Shown piece by piece: positions 1 through 6,803 of a DNA stretch of 58,186 nt. The first letter of the stretch is position 1. Every line of letters starts with the position of its first letter. The notes under the pieces are model-generated. The model saw nothing but the letters and a program-made list of their open reading frames with translations, was not told where the DNA came from and did no database searches. The position numbers were made by a program, and so were the translations under genes. Source of the DNA: Nanosynbacter sp. (lineage in GTDB: Bacteria > Patescibacteriota > Saccharimonadia > Saccharimonadales > Saccharimonadaceae). The stretch is taken from the NCBI GenBank assembly GCA_015257665.1, contig JABZJS010000006.1, positions 1-58,186 on the forward strand, in the 5' to 3' direction.

Positions 1-182
1 CAACGCGGCGCAGCAGCTACACAGTAGTAAAAAGCCCGCACGTATACAAGACTGGCGGTGAGACATTCGAGATGCGTGTCCACAAGCGCTTGATTGACAT
101 CACCAATGCTACACCCAAGACAATAGACAACCTTCACAACCTCAGCTTGCCAGCTGGCGTGGATGTCGAAATCCGGATGTAG
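1..182 (+). CDS. rpsJ: 30S ribosomal protein S10, C-terminal part (cut by window edge)
   Basis: Only the last 59 codons are present, read from base 3 to a TAG at 180-182. The translated end contains the S10 signatures HKRLIDI, TPKTID and LPAGVDVEI, which are diagnostic. S10 is a small-subunit ribosomal protein of the 30S head and, as NusE, also a partner in transcription antitermination. It is followed at once by a terminator hairpin (202-232) and a convergent gene, so S10 is the last gene of its transcript here; the usual downstream rplC (L3) is absent. Family assignment is very secure; what lies upstream is unknown. Confidence 0.97.
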   Translation, partial: TRRSSYTVVKSPHVYKTGGETFEMRVHKRLIDITNATPKTIDNLHNLSLPAGVDVEIRM

Positions 183-201
183 CGTTTGCTATAAGTAATT
201 G

Positions 202-232
202 AAAAAGAGTGATAACAACTATCACTCTTTTT
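202..232. terminator. Bidirectional intrinsic terminator after rpsJ
   Basis: A perfect inverted repeat (AAAAAGAGTGATA, 5-nt loop, TATCACTCTTTTT) is flanked by A and T runs on both sides. It serves rpsJ on the plus strand and the M16-like gene on the minus strand. Confidence 0.85.
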
Positions 233-252
233 AATTTTTATTTATCCTTTAT

Positions 253-1677
253 TTATGCTACCTGCTCAAACTCCTCTGCTGATAGCCTGCCTGGGATATC
301 ATCAAGCGTAATTAATACTGGCTCCATAGCATCGTAGATTGTTTGAGCGATAGATTGGCAGTCATTCTCAATCGTCATGTGAGTGTTAAATACCCAGTTC
401 TTAAGCAATGCGGTTTTTGCAGCAAGTGTCACAGTCTCTGGTCGTATTTCCCAGCATGCACGAACGATGTCATCATAGCTCACTACCGGGGCTTCGTCCT
501 TAAACCGTTTAATAATTTGTCGAGTCACCCACTGATGAAAGCGCTCTGCCTTTGTCTCATCGTCGATCCGCCATGATACTGCTTGCTGAGCAATCTCAAA
601 TACCTCGGGTGGTACTCCCTCGTTTGCAAGCTTTTGCAGCCCATGCCATAGTTTTTCCTCAAACAGCGGCATGTCACTGTCTTCGACGATGTAATGAATA
701 ATAAAGCGATATGATTGGCCAGTTTCGCGGACAGCCATATCATTCTCATTAAATATTGTGCAGTATTTTGCAGCACACCGTGCTTGATATAAGGGGTGAT
801 CTTTGAAAGAGTCACCCAATCGATTAGGCATGGTAAACAGCACCAATATACATTCTGCAAGCATCCGAGCGCTTATCTCCATCAGTGGATCTTGCGCAAA
901 GTTGAGACGAAACCCGTGAAAGCCGATCGTATGCAACACGCCATTAAACTGAAAATGTTTTGCTGAGAGTTGCGGCACGATAATTGTCCCATAGCGATCT
1001 TGTTGAGTCATTGTCTTAAGATAGCTCATTTGATAGAGCGGAAATCGCTGCCCAACCGCGGCACCATCACAGGCTTGCTCAATCGCCTGTAGAATTACCG
1101 TCTCATCCCAATCAGGCGCGTGCATATTAGCAGTGATAACAATGTCACTGTTAGCCAGTGTATAAAACATCCCATAAAATCGCTGTATATCCTGTAAAGA
1201 GATGTCGGGTGTGAGCTTTGCTCGCCACTTAATCTTTGGCCTGCTAAACATTTGGCGCTCATTGTCGCTCTTAAGAGCAATGTCAATATTTTGCTCTTCC
1301 TCAGTGATCTCGGCAAGTGTACGCTTTTTAGCAGCCTGGAAGGCACTGCGTGTGATACGTGTTTGGTATAGGCTGTGTATCATATGACCCAGCTTTGTAG
1401 CAAACTGCGGTGCGCTCTCTGTCTGAAGTGAATAAGCCACAAAATGCTGCAGCCGATCTTGGTAGATACACGCCGACGCGCCAATGTGGTTATCATTCAT
1501 GGTTTGGGTCAAGATGTGCTGGACGATACGTGGTGCTTCGTAGATGCGAGCGTCACCAACGTACTCATACCCTGCCCGTACGGCAATGGTAGTTTGAATC
1601 GTTGTTGCGTCAGGAGTGTCGACCAGCCAGACAGGCAAACCCTGCGTGGTGGTATGCTTCGTGATAGTATAGTTCAT
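253..1677 (-). CDS. M16 (pitrilysin/insulinase)-like protein lacking the HxxEH zinc motif
   Basis: The 474-residue protein follows the M16 N-domain pattern. A first strand block (residues 13-37) ends in the family's 'raG' turn, a helix follows where HxxEH should be (about 49-57), a K/R-rich segment ends in AEITEEE (about 121-128), and FYGMFYTLANSDIVI (about 167-181) matches the family's 'FY..yY...N..lvv' block. Where active enzymes read HFLEH this protein reads VQHILTQTM, so zinc binding and proteolysis should be lost. It could be a non-catalytic partner as in heterodimeric M16 enzymes, but no active subunit lies nearby. No signal peptide is seen, so it is probably cytoplasmic. The start is supported by a -10 box six bases upstream (leaderless). 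Fold moderately sure; function unknown. Confidence 0.6.
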   Translation of the reverse strand: MNYTITKHTTTQGLPVWLVDTPDATTIQTTIAVRAGYEYVGDARIYEAPRIVQHILTQTMNDNHIGASACIYQDRLQHFVAYSLQTESAPQFATKLGHMIHSLYQTRITRSAFQAAKKRTLAEITEEEQNIDIALKSDNERQMFSRPKIKWRAKLTPDISLQDIQRFYGMFYTLANSDIVITANMHAPDWDETVILQAIEQACDGAAVGQRFPLYQMSYLKTMTQQDRYGTIIVPQLSAKHFQFNGVLHTIGFHGFRLNFAQDPLMEISARMLAECILVLFTMPNRLGDSFKDHPLYQARCAAKYCTIFNENDMAVRETGQSYRFIIHYIVEDSDMPLFEEKLWHGLQKLANEGVPPEVFEIAQQAVSWRIDDETKAERFHQWVTRQIIKRFKDEAPVVSYDDIVRACWEIRPETVTLAAKTALLKNWVFNTHMTIENDCQSIAQTIYDAMEPVLITLDDIPGRLSAEEFEQVA

Positions 1678-1683
1678 AGCGGT

Positions 1684-1711
1684 ATCATATCATCTTTTGT
1701 GTAAAAAACAA
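1684..1711 (-). promoter_or_regulatory. Leaderless promoter of the M16-like gene
   Basis: Reading the minus strand, TTGTTT (1706-1711), a 16-nt spacer and TATGAT (1684-1689) with an upstream TGA, then 6 nt to the ATG at 1677. The expected transcription start falls on or next to the start codon. Confidence 0.65.
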
Positions 1712-1738
1712 AAATACCTCCCCTGTGGGAGGTATTTT
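1711..1738. terminator. Intrinsic terminator downstream of tuf
   Basis: Inverted repeat AAAATACCTCCC / GGGAGGTATTTT with a 4-nt loop and flanking A/T runs. It ends the tuf transcript on the minus strand. Its left edge touches the -35 region of the neighbouring M16-like gene. Confidence 0.85.
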
Positions 1739-1762
1739 GTGAGTTTGCGAGTACTGTGCAAA

Positions 1763-2947
1763 CTACTTGACGATGTTGGTCACAACACCGGCACCGACTG
1801 TACGGCCACCTTCGCGGATAGCGAAGTCTTGACCCTTGTCCATAGCGATTGGGGCGTTCAAGGTCACCTTGAAGGTCACTTGGTCGCCTGGCATCACCAT
1901 TTCCTTGTCGGCAGGGAGCTCAATCTCACCAGTCACGTCCGTTGTGCGGAAGTAGAACTGTGGCTTGTAGCCCTTGCTAAATGGTGTGTGGCGGCCACCC
2001 TCTTCCTTCTTGAGGATGTAGACTTCCGCCTCAAACTCGGTGTGTGGGGTGAGTGTGCCTGGAGCGACAATCACCTGACCGCGCTCGATCTGAGTGCGCT
2101 CGATACCGCGCAGCAACAGACCAGCGTTGTCACCTGCCTGACCTTGGTCGAGGCTCTTCTTGAAGGCTTCAACACCAGTCACAACAGAGGTCTGAGTTGG
2201 CTTAAGACCAACAATCTCTACTGGGTCGTTGATCTTGATGACACCCTGCTCGATACGGCCAGTTGCAACTGTACCACGACCCTTGATCGAGAAGACATCC
2301 TCGATTGGCATCAAGAATGGCTTATCAAGGTCACGCTGAGGCAACTCGAAGTAGTCGTCCATAGCAGCCACCAGCTCCATCACGGCGTCTTCTGCCTCGG
2401 TGTCGCCCTCGAGCGCCTTGGTAGCAGAACCCTTGATGATTGGTGCGTTGTCGCCATCGTAGCCGTTCTTGGTGAGCAGCTCGCGGACGTCCATCTCAAC
2501 CAACTCAACCAACTCTGGGTCAGCCAAGTCCATCTTGTTGAGGAAGACGACGATCTTTGGCACACCAACCTGGTGAGCAAGCAGCACGTGCTCGCGTGTC
2601 TGTGGCAATGGACCGTCGTTGGCGGCAACCACTAGCACAGCACCGTCAATCTGAGCGGCACCAGTAATCATGTTCTTGACATAGTCGGCGTGACCTGGCA
2701 TGTCAACGTGCGCGTAGTGGCGCTTCTCCGACTCATATTCCTGGTGGGAGCTGGCGATGGTAATACCGCGTTGCTTCTCCTCAGGAGCGTTGTCGATGTC
2801 TTCGTAGTTGCGAGGTTTGTTTACATCGCTTGGAAGACGCTTTGCCAACACGTGAGTGATGGCAGCCGTTAACGTTGTTTTACCGTGGTCGACGTGACCC
2901 ATAGTACCAACGTTAATGTGTGGCTTACTTCGATCGAAATCTGCCAT
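1763..2947 (-). CDS. tuf: Translation elongation factor Tu
   Basis: A 394-residue EF-Tu of normal length. It delivers aminoacyl-tRNA to the ribosomal A site in a GTP-dependent way. The G motifs are all standard: P-loop GHVDHGKTT (residues 17-25), RGITI switch I, DMPGHADY (G3), NKMD (G4) and GSA (G5), followed by the two beta-barrel domains. The normal G4/G5 contrasts with EF-G in this window. The gene stands alone, not in the classical fusA-tuf order. A promoter lies at 3046-3074, giving a leader of about 90 nt with a GC hairpin near 3021-3037. A Shine-Dalgarno GGAG sits in the loop of a short GTAAG/CTTAC hairpin (2952-2966), about 11 nt from the ATG. Confidence 0.98.
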   Translation of the reverse strand: MADFDRSKPHINVGTMGHVDHGKTTLTAAITHVLAKRLPSDVNKPRNYEDIDNAPEEKQRGITIASSHQEYESEKRHYAHVDMPGHADYVKNMITGAAQIDGAVLVVAANDGPLPQTREHVLLAHQVGVPKIVVFLNKMDLADPELVELVEMDVRELLTKNGYDGDNAPIIKGSATKALEGDTEAEDAVMELVAAMDDYFELPQRDLDKPFLMPIEDVFSIKGRGTVATGRIEQGVIKINDPVEIVGLKPTQTSVVTGVEAFKKSLDQGQAGDNAGLLLRGIERTQIERGQVIVAPGTLTPHTEFEAEVYILKKEEGGRHTPFSKGYKPQFYFRTTDVTGEIELPADKEMVMPGDQVTFKVTLNAPIAMDKGQDFAIREGGRTVGAGVVTNIVK

Positions 2948-3045
2948 GTAGGTAAGTACTCCTTACTTATGTTAATATTTGGTACGACGCGAGCTACTTG
3001 CCGGAGTAGAGACACTACGACAAAACGCGTCGCGCGTTAGGATTT

Positions 3046-3074
3046 ATTATAGGGTGCGGTGGCAAAAAAGTAAA
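3046..3074 (-). promoter_or_regulatory. Promoter of tuf
   Basis: On the minus strand: TTTACT (3069-3074), a 17-nt spacer and a perfect TATAAT (3046-3051). This gives a leader of about 90 nt before tuf, one of the longer leaders in the window. Confidence 0.7.
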
Positions 3075-3078
3075 GTAG

Positions 3079-3843
3079 CTAGTCCCACCAAACATACCAC
3101 TGTCGACTACTATATACCTGGTTTGCCAAAGCTTCAAAGGTCTCCGACCCTTGATAGACTGCGTCGCCATATGAAAAATAGAAGAGCTCAACGGCAACCG
3201 CTTTAGCATCGGCATCGGTCTGCGGTGGACGCTCGACGTAATACTCAACAGTATCATGGCTGATAGCGGCAGGCACAGCACCGTACTTCTCATACCAATA
3301 GCGCGATACCGCCACCTGGATGGCTGGCTCGGGACAATCATTCCAACCACCCATACAGAGATAGGCGAGCGCCTCATACGGTGCTGTAGTCGGTAGTTTG
3401 ATAATAATAACCGGATTGTCGCTATCTGCCTGGAATGGGCTGATGAAGTCGACTGTAGTAGGGTCATCATCATCAGGCGACGCCGAGAAGCCTGGCATAA
3501 AATAGTCATCTACGGTAGAGACGTGCTGATCCTTTTTCGCCGTTTCGGCTGGCAACTCCTGCGCGATCCGAGCAAAGAAGGCTGGCACATCAATTGCTTG
3601 CGATGCTTCCATGGTGTGCCGCACAAGCTCGGGGACTGTCTGGACGCCAGCGTTCTCTAGACCCTCCGTTATCTCATCCAGGATGAGGTCATCGAGCGTC
3701 ACAATCACAGGCGTGAAACCCTCGTGCTTACCCTGCTCGCGTAACTGTAGATAGTGTTGCGTTGCATTAACGACTTCGCATTCTACGTAGTCGACGCCGC
3801 TCCCGGCAAAGAGTTTTTTGAATTGCTGCATTGTATCTGACAT
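3079..3843 (-). CDS. DUF4253 domain protein
   Basis: A 254-residue soluble protein. The C-terminal half carries the DUF4253 pattern: GGWNDCP (about 165-171), then 'W/YYEKYGAVPAAIS.DTVEYYVERPP', an Ala-rich helix, a 'Y.SYGDAVYQGSETFEALA' block and a terminal WYVWWD. The family is typically found as small proteins of unknown function, often in lineages rich in toxin/immunity loci; no activity is established. I chose the ATG at 3843 because AAGGAGG stands about 7 nt upstream, although the frame stays open further back. It begins 40 nt after the ABC ATPase stop and may share that transcript. Confidence 0.7.
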   Translation of the reverse strand: MSDTMQQFKKLFAGSGVDYVECEVVNATQHYLQLREQGKHEGFTPVIVTLDDLILDEITEGLENAGVQTVPELVRHTMEASQAIDVPAFFARIAQELPAETAKKDQHVSTVDDYFMPGFSASPDDDDPTTVDFISPFQADSDNPVIIIKLPTTAPYEALAYLCMGGWNDCPEPAIQVAVSRYWYEKYGAVPAAISHDTVEYYVERPPQTDADAKAVAVELFYFSYGDAVYQGSETFEALANQVYSSRQWYVWWD

Positions 3844-3883
3844 AATATTCCTCCTTGAGGGCATTATAACACAGAGGGATGTA

Positions 3884-4612
3884 TCAATTATTATTGAGTG
3901 CAGCGAAGAAGGTGCGGACCTTTGGTTGTGTGGAGTGATTAATGACCTGCGCTGGTGTACCATCTTCAATAATCTTGCCTCCGTCAAGGAAGACAATCCG
4001 CGATGCGACATCGCGCGCAAACGACATCTCGTGTGTGACGACGATCATTGTGATCCCTGTTTCGGCAAGGTGCTTAATAACCGCTAGTACCTCATCAACC
4101 ATCTCAGGGTCGAGCGCACTCGTTGGCTCATCAAAGAGCAAGACTTTTGGCTGCATTGCCAAGGCACGGGCAATCGCTACCCGTTGCTTTTGCCCACCCG
4201 AGAGATGACTCGGGTATTCTTGGGCTTTGGCGCGAAGGCCAACCAGATCGAGCATTTGAAGCGCCTGACGCTTGGCCTTCGCTCTTGATAGTTTGCGCAC
4301 CTTAAGTGGTGCAAGCATGATATTTTCGAGCACGGTCATATGCGGAAAGAGGTTAAACTGCTGGAAGACCATGCCAAGCTCAGTTCGGGCTTTGTTGAGG
4401 TCGGTCGCTGGATTGGTCATATCAATACCATCAACCCATACTTCCCCGCTTGTCGGCGTCTCAATCATATTAATACAGCGAAGCAGCGTGCTTTTGCCAC
4501 CACCACTCGAGCCCAAGAGGACGACAACCTCTCCTCGCTTGATTGTCAGGTCAATGCCGCGCAAAACATAATTGTTGCCGTAGTGCTTGCGGAGCTGCTT
4601 GATATTAATCAT
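3884..4612 (-). CDS. Polar amino-acid ABC transporter, ATP-binding protein (GlnQ/ArtP type)
   Basis: A 242-residue ATPase that powers amino-acid import. All motifs are present: Walker A GSSGGGKST (about 34-42), Q-loop FQQFNLFPHMT, signature LSGGQKQR, Walker B LLFDEPTSALDPE and H-loop VVTHEMSFARDVA. The sequence around RCINMIE and the D-loop is characteristic of the polar amino-acid family rather than other importers. The ATG at 4612 overlaps the permease stop by 8 bases, so the two are translationally coupled. Exact substrate (glutamine, arginine, cystine or another) cannot be read from the sequence. Confidence 0.93.
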   Translation of the reverse strand: MINIKQLRKHYGNNYVLRGIDLTIKRGEVVVLLGSSGGGKSTLLRCINMIETPTSGEVWVDGIDMTNPATDLNKARTELGMVFQQFNLFPHMTVLENIMLAPLKVRKLSRAKAKRQALQMLDLVGLRAKAQEYPSHLSGGQKQRVAIARALAMQPKVLLFDEPTSALDPEMVDEVLAVIKHLAETGITMIVVTHEMSFARDVASRIVFLDGGKIIEDGTPAQVINHSTQPKVRTFFAALNNN

Positions 4613-5306
4613 GCGCTTTAAGTCTCCTCTCTACTCGATTCATCACCCACGTAAATAGCGTGGTGAGAGCGAGGTAAATCATTGCAGCGGCGAAGAGCGA
4701 TTCAAAGGCGGTGGCCGTTTGGAAGCGGATATTATCAGCGCCGCGCATCAGATCGTTCATACCAATCCAACCAACAACTGATGTCTCCTTGAGGAGCGAA
4801 ATCCCTTCGCTGATCAGTGACGGCAATGACTGCTTGAGCGCTTGAGGCAGGATGATATAACGCATGGTTTGCCAGCGACTCAAGCCAAGCGAGCGCGCCG
4901 CTTCGACTTGTCCGTTGTCGATACTTTCGATTCCGCCGCGAATAATCTCAGCAATGTACGCACCACTGTTGATACCAAAGGCAAGGCTTGCAATCCACAG
5001 TTTTGGCACCCCACGGTACGAGCCAAATACCACGTAATACATAATAAGTAGCTGTACCAAAGCAGGTGTGCCGCGAATGACCGTGGTATAGGCATGAGCC
5101 AAGCTCATCCATGGCCGCCAGCGCTGGAGGCGATGTAGCTTGCATGTGCGAAATGGTTGCCAAGCAGACTGCTGCATAAGAGCGACAACCAGGCCAATCA
5201 CGAGCCCAATGATTGTCGAGAAGACGGTGAGCAGGATGGTCACTTCTAGGCCGCGCCACAAGAATAGATAGCGCTCGTCGCCAAAGAGGATATCCCACAC
5301 ATTCAT
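4605..5306 (-). CDS. Polar amino-acid ABC transporter, permease (HisMQ family)
   Basis: A 233-residue inner-membrane protein. A hydrophobic first helix (about 16-46) starts with the 'GL.VTILLTVFSTIIGLVIGL' block typical of HisM/GlnP permeases; further helices follow, and the EAA loop region EAARSLGLSRWQTMRYIILPQALK (about 137-160) contacts the ATPase. A 'TVIRGTPALVQLL' segment is another family signature. It starts with ATGA overlapping the stop of the substrate-binding protein, so the three importer genes form one operon. A single permease gene implies a homodimer. Confidence 0.93.
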   Translation of the reverse strand: MNVWDILFGDERYLFLWRGLEVTILLTVFSTIIGLVIGLVVALMQQSAWQPFRTCKLHRLQRWRPWMSLAHAYTTVIRGTPALVQLLIMYYVVFGSYRGVPKLWIASLAFGINSGAYIAEIIRGGIESIDNGQVEAARSLGLSRWQTMRYIILPQALKQSLPSLISEGISLLKETSVVGWIGMNDLMRGADNIRFQTATAFESLFAAAMIYLALTTLFTWVMNRVERRLKAHD

Positions 5307-6121
5307 GGCCGGGCCACTCCGAAGTGTTTTTTGATGAGCTTATCGTAGCGGCCATCACGCTTCATTGCGGCAATGCTGGCGTTGACTTTAGTGAGTAGCT
5401 TGCTATTACCCTTTTTGATAGCAATGGCGTAGTCTTCGTGTGAGAGGTTGCGTGGCAAGGCAACGAGCTGCGGGTTCGTGGCGAGGTATTGCTGAGCTGG
5501 CCCATCATCCATAATGGCAGCGTCGATCCGCCGACTACTGAGCTCTTGCACGACACTAGCTGTCGATTGGAGCTGCACCACGTGTGCCCCGCGAATCTTG
5601 TGTGCCAGCGTATCGGCTGTAGTGCCAAGCTGTACGCCAATTCTCCTGCCAATGAGGTCATCACTGGTGGCAATTGTTGAGCCAGTCTTTGGCACAATTA
5701 TCTTTTGCGCTGCAGTATAGTATGTGTGCGAAAACTCAGCATTCTTGCGTCGGTCTGGCGTGACAGTCATACCAGCTGCAATGAGGTCGATTCGCCCAGC
5801 CTGTAGTGCTGGCAAGAGACCATCAAAGGCGATCTCCTCAATTTGTAACGAACGGTTTGTATCCTTAGCAATCTCCCGCACAAGGTCAATATCAAAGCCA
5901 ACGATCTCCTGTCCCTGCTTATATTCAAACGGCTTAAAGCCAGGATCGGTGCCCAACACGAGTGTTTTTTCCAGACCACTGCCGGCAGTCTTGGTGGTAG
6001 AGGCTGCTGGGCTCAGCTCGACATCCCAATACATATACCCTAACAAAATTACTACCATAGCAGCGAAACTCAGCCATGTAAGCCGTGTCAGTCTGCGTTG
6101 CCGACGAGTCGATTGTGCCAT
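5303..6121 (-). CDS. Amino-acid ABC transporter, membrane-anchored substrate-binding protein
   Basis: A 272-residue protein. A basic N-terminus (QSTRRQRRLTR) precedes one hydrophobic helix (about 15-34) with no lipobox, so it is tethered by an uncleaved helix. The SBP family 3 fold follows: 'LVLGTDPGFKPFEY', 'GFDIDLVREIAK', 'FDGLLPALQAGRIDLIAAGMT.TP.R', 'GVQLGTTAD' and 'AIKKG'. It captures polar amino acids outside the membrane for the downstream permease and ATPase. The start at 6121 is chosen because a strong promoter ends 7 nt upstream, giving a leaderless mRNA; the frame is open 12 codons further, but those lie inside the promoter. It ends with TGA. Confidence 0.9.
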   Translation of the reverse strand: MAQSTRRQRRLTRLTWLSFAAMVVILLGYMYWDVELSPAASTTKTAGSGLEKTLVLGTDPGFKPFEYKQGQEIVGFDIDLVREIAKDTNRSLQIEEIAFDGLLPALQAGRIDLIAAGMTVTPDRRKNAEFSHTYYTAAQKIIVPKTGSTIATSDDLIGRRIGVQLGTTADTLAHKIRGAHVVQLQSTASVVQELSSRRIDAAIMDDGPAQQYLATNPQLVALPRNLSHEDYAIAIKKGNSKLLTKVNASIAAMKRDGRYDKLIKKHFGVARP

Positions 6122-6128
6122 GCATATA

Positions 6129-6157
6129 AGTATAAGCGCTTTGCTAGACGGATGCAA
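6129..6157 (-). promoter_or_regulatory. Leaderless promoter of the amino-acid ABC operon
   Basis: Minus strand: TTGCAT (6152-6157), a 17-nt spacer and TATACT (6129-6134), then only 7 nt to the ATG at 6121. It lies back to back with the hsp20 promoter. Confidence 0.75.
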
Positions 6158-6161
6158 GTAC

Positions 6162-6190
6162 TTGTATTGTTCTATTTACCGCGTTATGAT
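6162..6190 (+). promoter_or_regulatory. Promoter of hsp20
   Basis: TTGTAT (6162-6167), a 17-nt spacer and TATGAT (6185-6190). The transcript would carry a leader of about 27 nt with a strong Shine-Dalgarno (AAGGAGG). No CIRCE element is seen here, unlike clpP and clpC. Confidence 0.65.
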
Positions 6191-6224
6191 AAGAATATAA
6201 AAGCAACACATAAGGAGGCACCCT

Positions 6225-6665
6225 ATGAATAGTCTTGCAAAATACAATCCATTTGAGGAATTGCGCGCATTGCAGCGGCAGCTGTTTGACAATCCCTTTA
6301 CCACGACACTCAGCCAAGCTGTCGCAACTGATGTCTACACGGTAGATAATACACTGGTTGTTGAAGCACACGTGCCAAACTTTGCCGAGGAAGACCTCGA
6401 TGTAAGCCTTGACAATGGTGCGCTCATCATCCGCGGCGAACGGCACGAAAAAACCAAGGACAAACAGCGGAACTACGTCGTTCGTGAGAGCAGCACAAGT
6501 TTCTGCCGTCGTGTACAGGTACCAGATGGTAGCGATGTTGAGCAGATTAAGGCCCATCTGGAGGACGGCATCTTGAGGGTAACGGTACCACTGAAGCCAC
6601 TACCTGCGCCGCAAAAAATTGCCGTCAAGAAAATAGCCAAGCACGACAAGAAAACGAAAAAGTAG
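6225..6665 (+). CDS. Small heat-shock protein, Hsp20/alpha-crystallin family
   Basis: A 146-residue ATP-independent holdase that binds unfolding proteins. The N-terminus 'YNPFEELRALQRQLFD' is the usual amphipathic arm; the alpha-crystallin domain spans about 35-125 with 'VEAHVPNFAEEDLDVSLDNGALIIRGE' and the hallmark 'DGILRVTVPL' near 113-122; the tail is lysine rich (KKIAKHDKKTKK). The ATG is preceded by AAGGAGG at normal spacing. It is divergent from the amino-acid importer and monocistronic: a terminator follows at 6691-6714. Confidence 0.93.
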   Translation: MNSLAKYNPFEELRALQRQLFDNPFTTTLSQAVATDVYTVDNTLVVEAHVPNFAEEDLDVSLDNGALIIRGERHEKTKDKQRNYVVRESSTSFCRRVQVPDGSDVEQIKAHLEDGILRVTVPLKPLPAPQKIAVKKIAKHDKKTKK

Positions 6666-6690
6666 TACAAACCATAGCCTTGCGCCAACA

Positions 6691-6714
6691 AAAGCCGGCA
6701 TATATGCCGGCTTT
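6691..6714 (+). terminator. Intrinsic terminator of hsp20
   Basis: A perfect palindrome AAAGCCGGCA-TATA-TGCCGGCTTT followed by T-rich sequence, 25 nt after the hsp20 stop. Confidence 0.85.
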
Positions 6715-6754
6715 TGCGTACTATTCACTATTCCTTGCACTAAGACAAGATAAT

Positions 6755-6781
6755 AAAACACCCCTGTAATAGAGGTGTTTT
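6755..6781 (-). terminator. Intrinsic terminator of fusA
   Basis: Inverted repeat AAAACACCCCT / AGAGGTGTTTT with one mismatch, just after the fusA stop on the minus strand, followed by T-rich sequence in that direction. Confidence 0.75.
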
Positions 6782-6803
6782 AATAGAGATGATACAAGAA
6801 GGC

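Noticed and set aside
1697..2635. 312-codon open frame opposite tuf
   Set aside because: Antisense shadow of a highly codon-biased gene; no domain or start signal.
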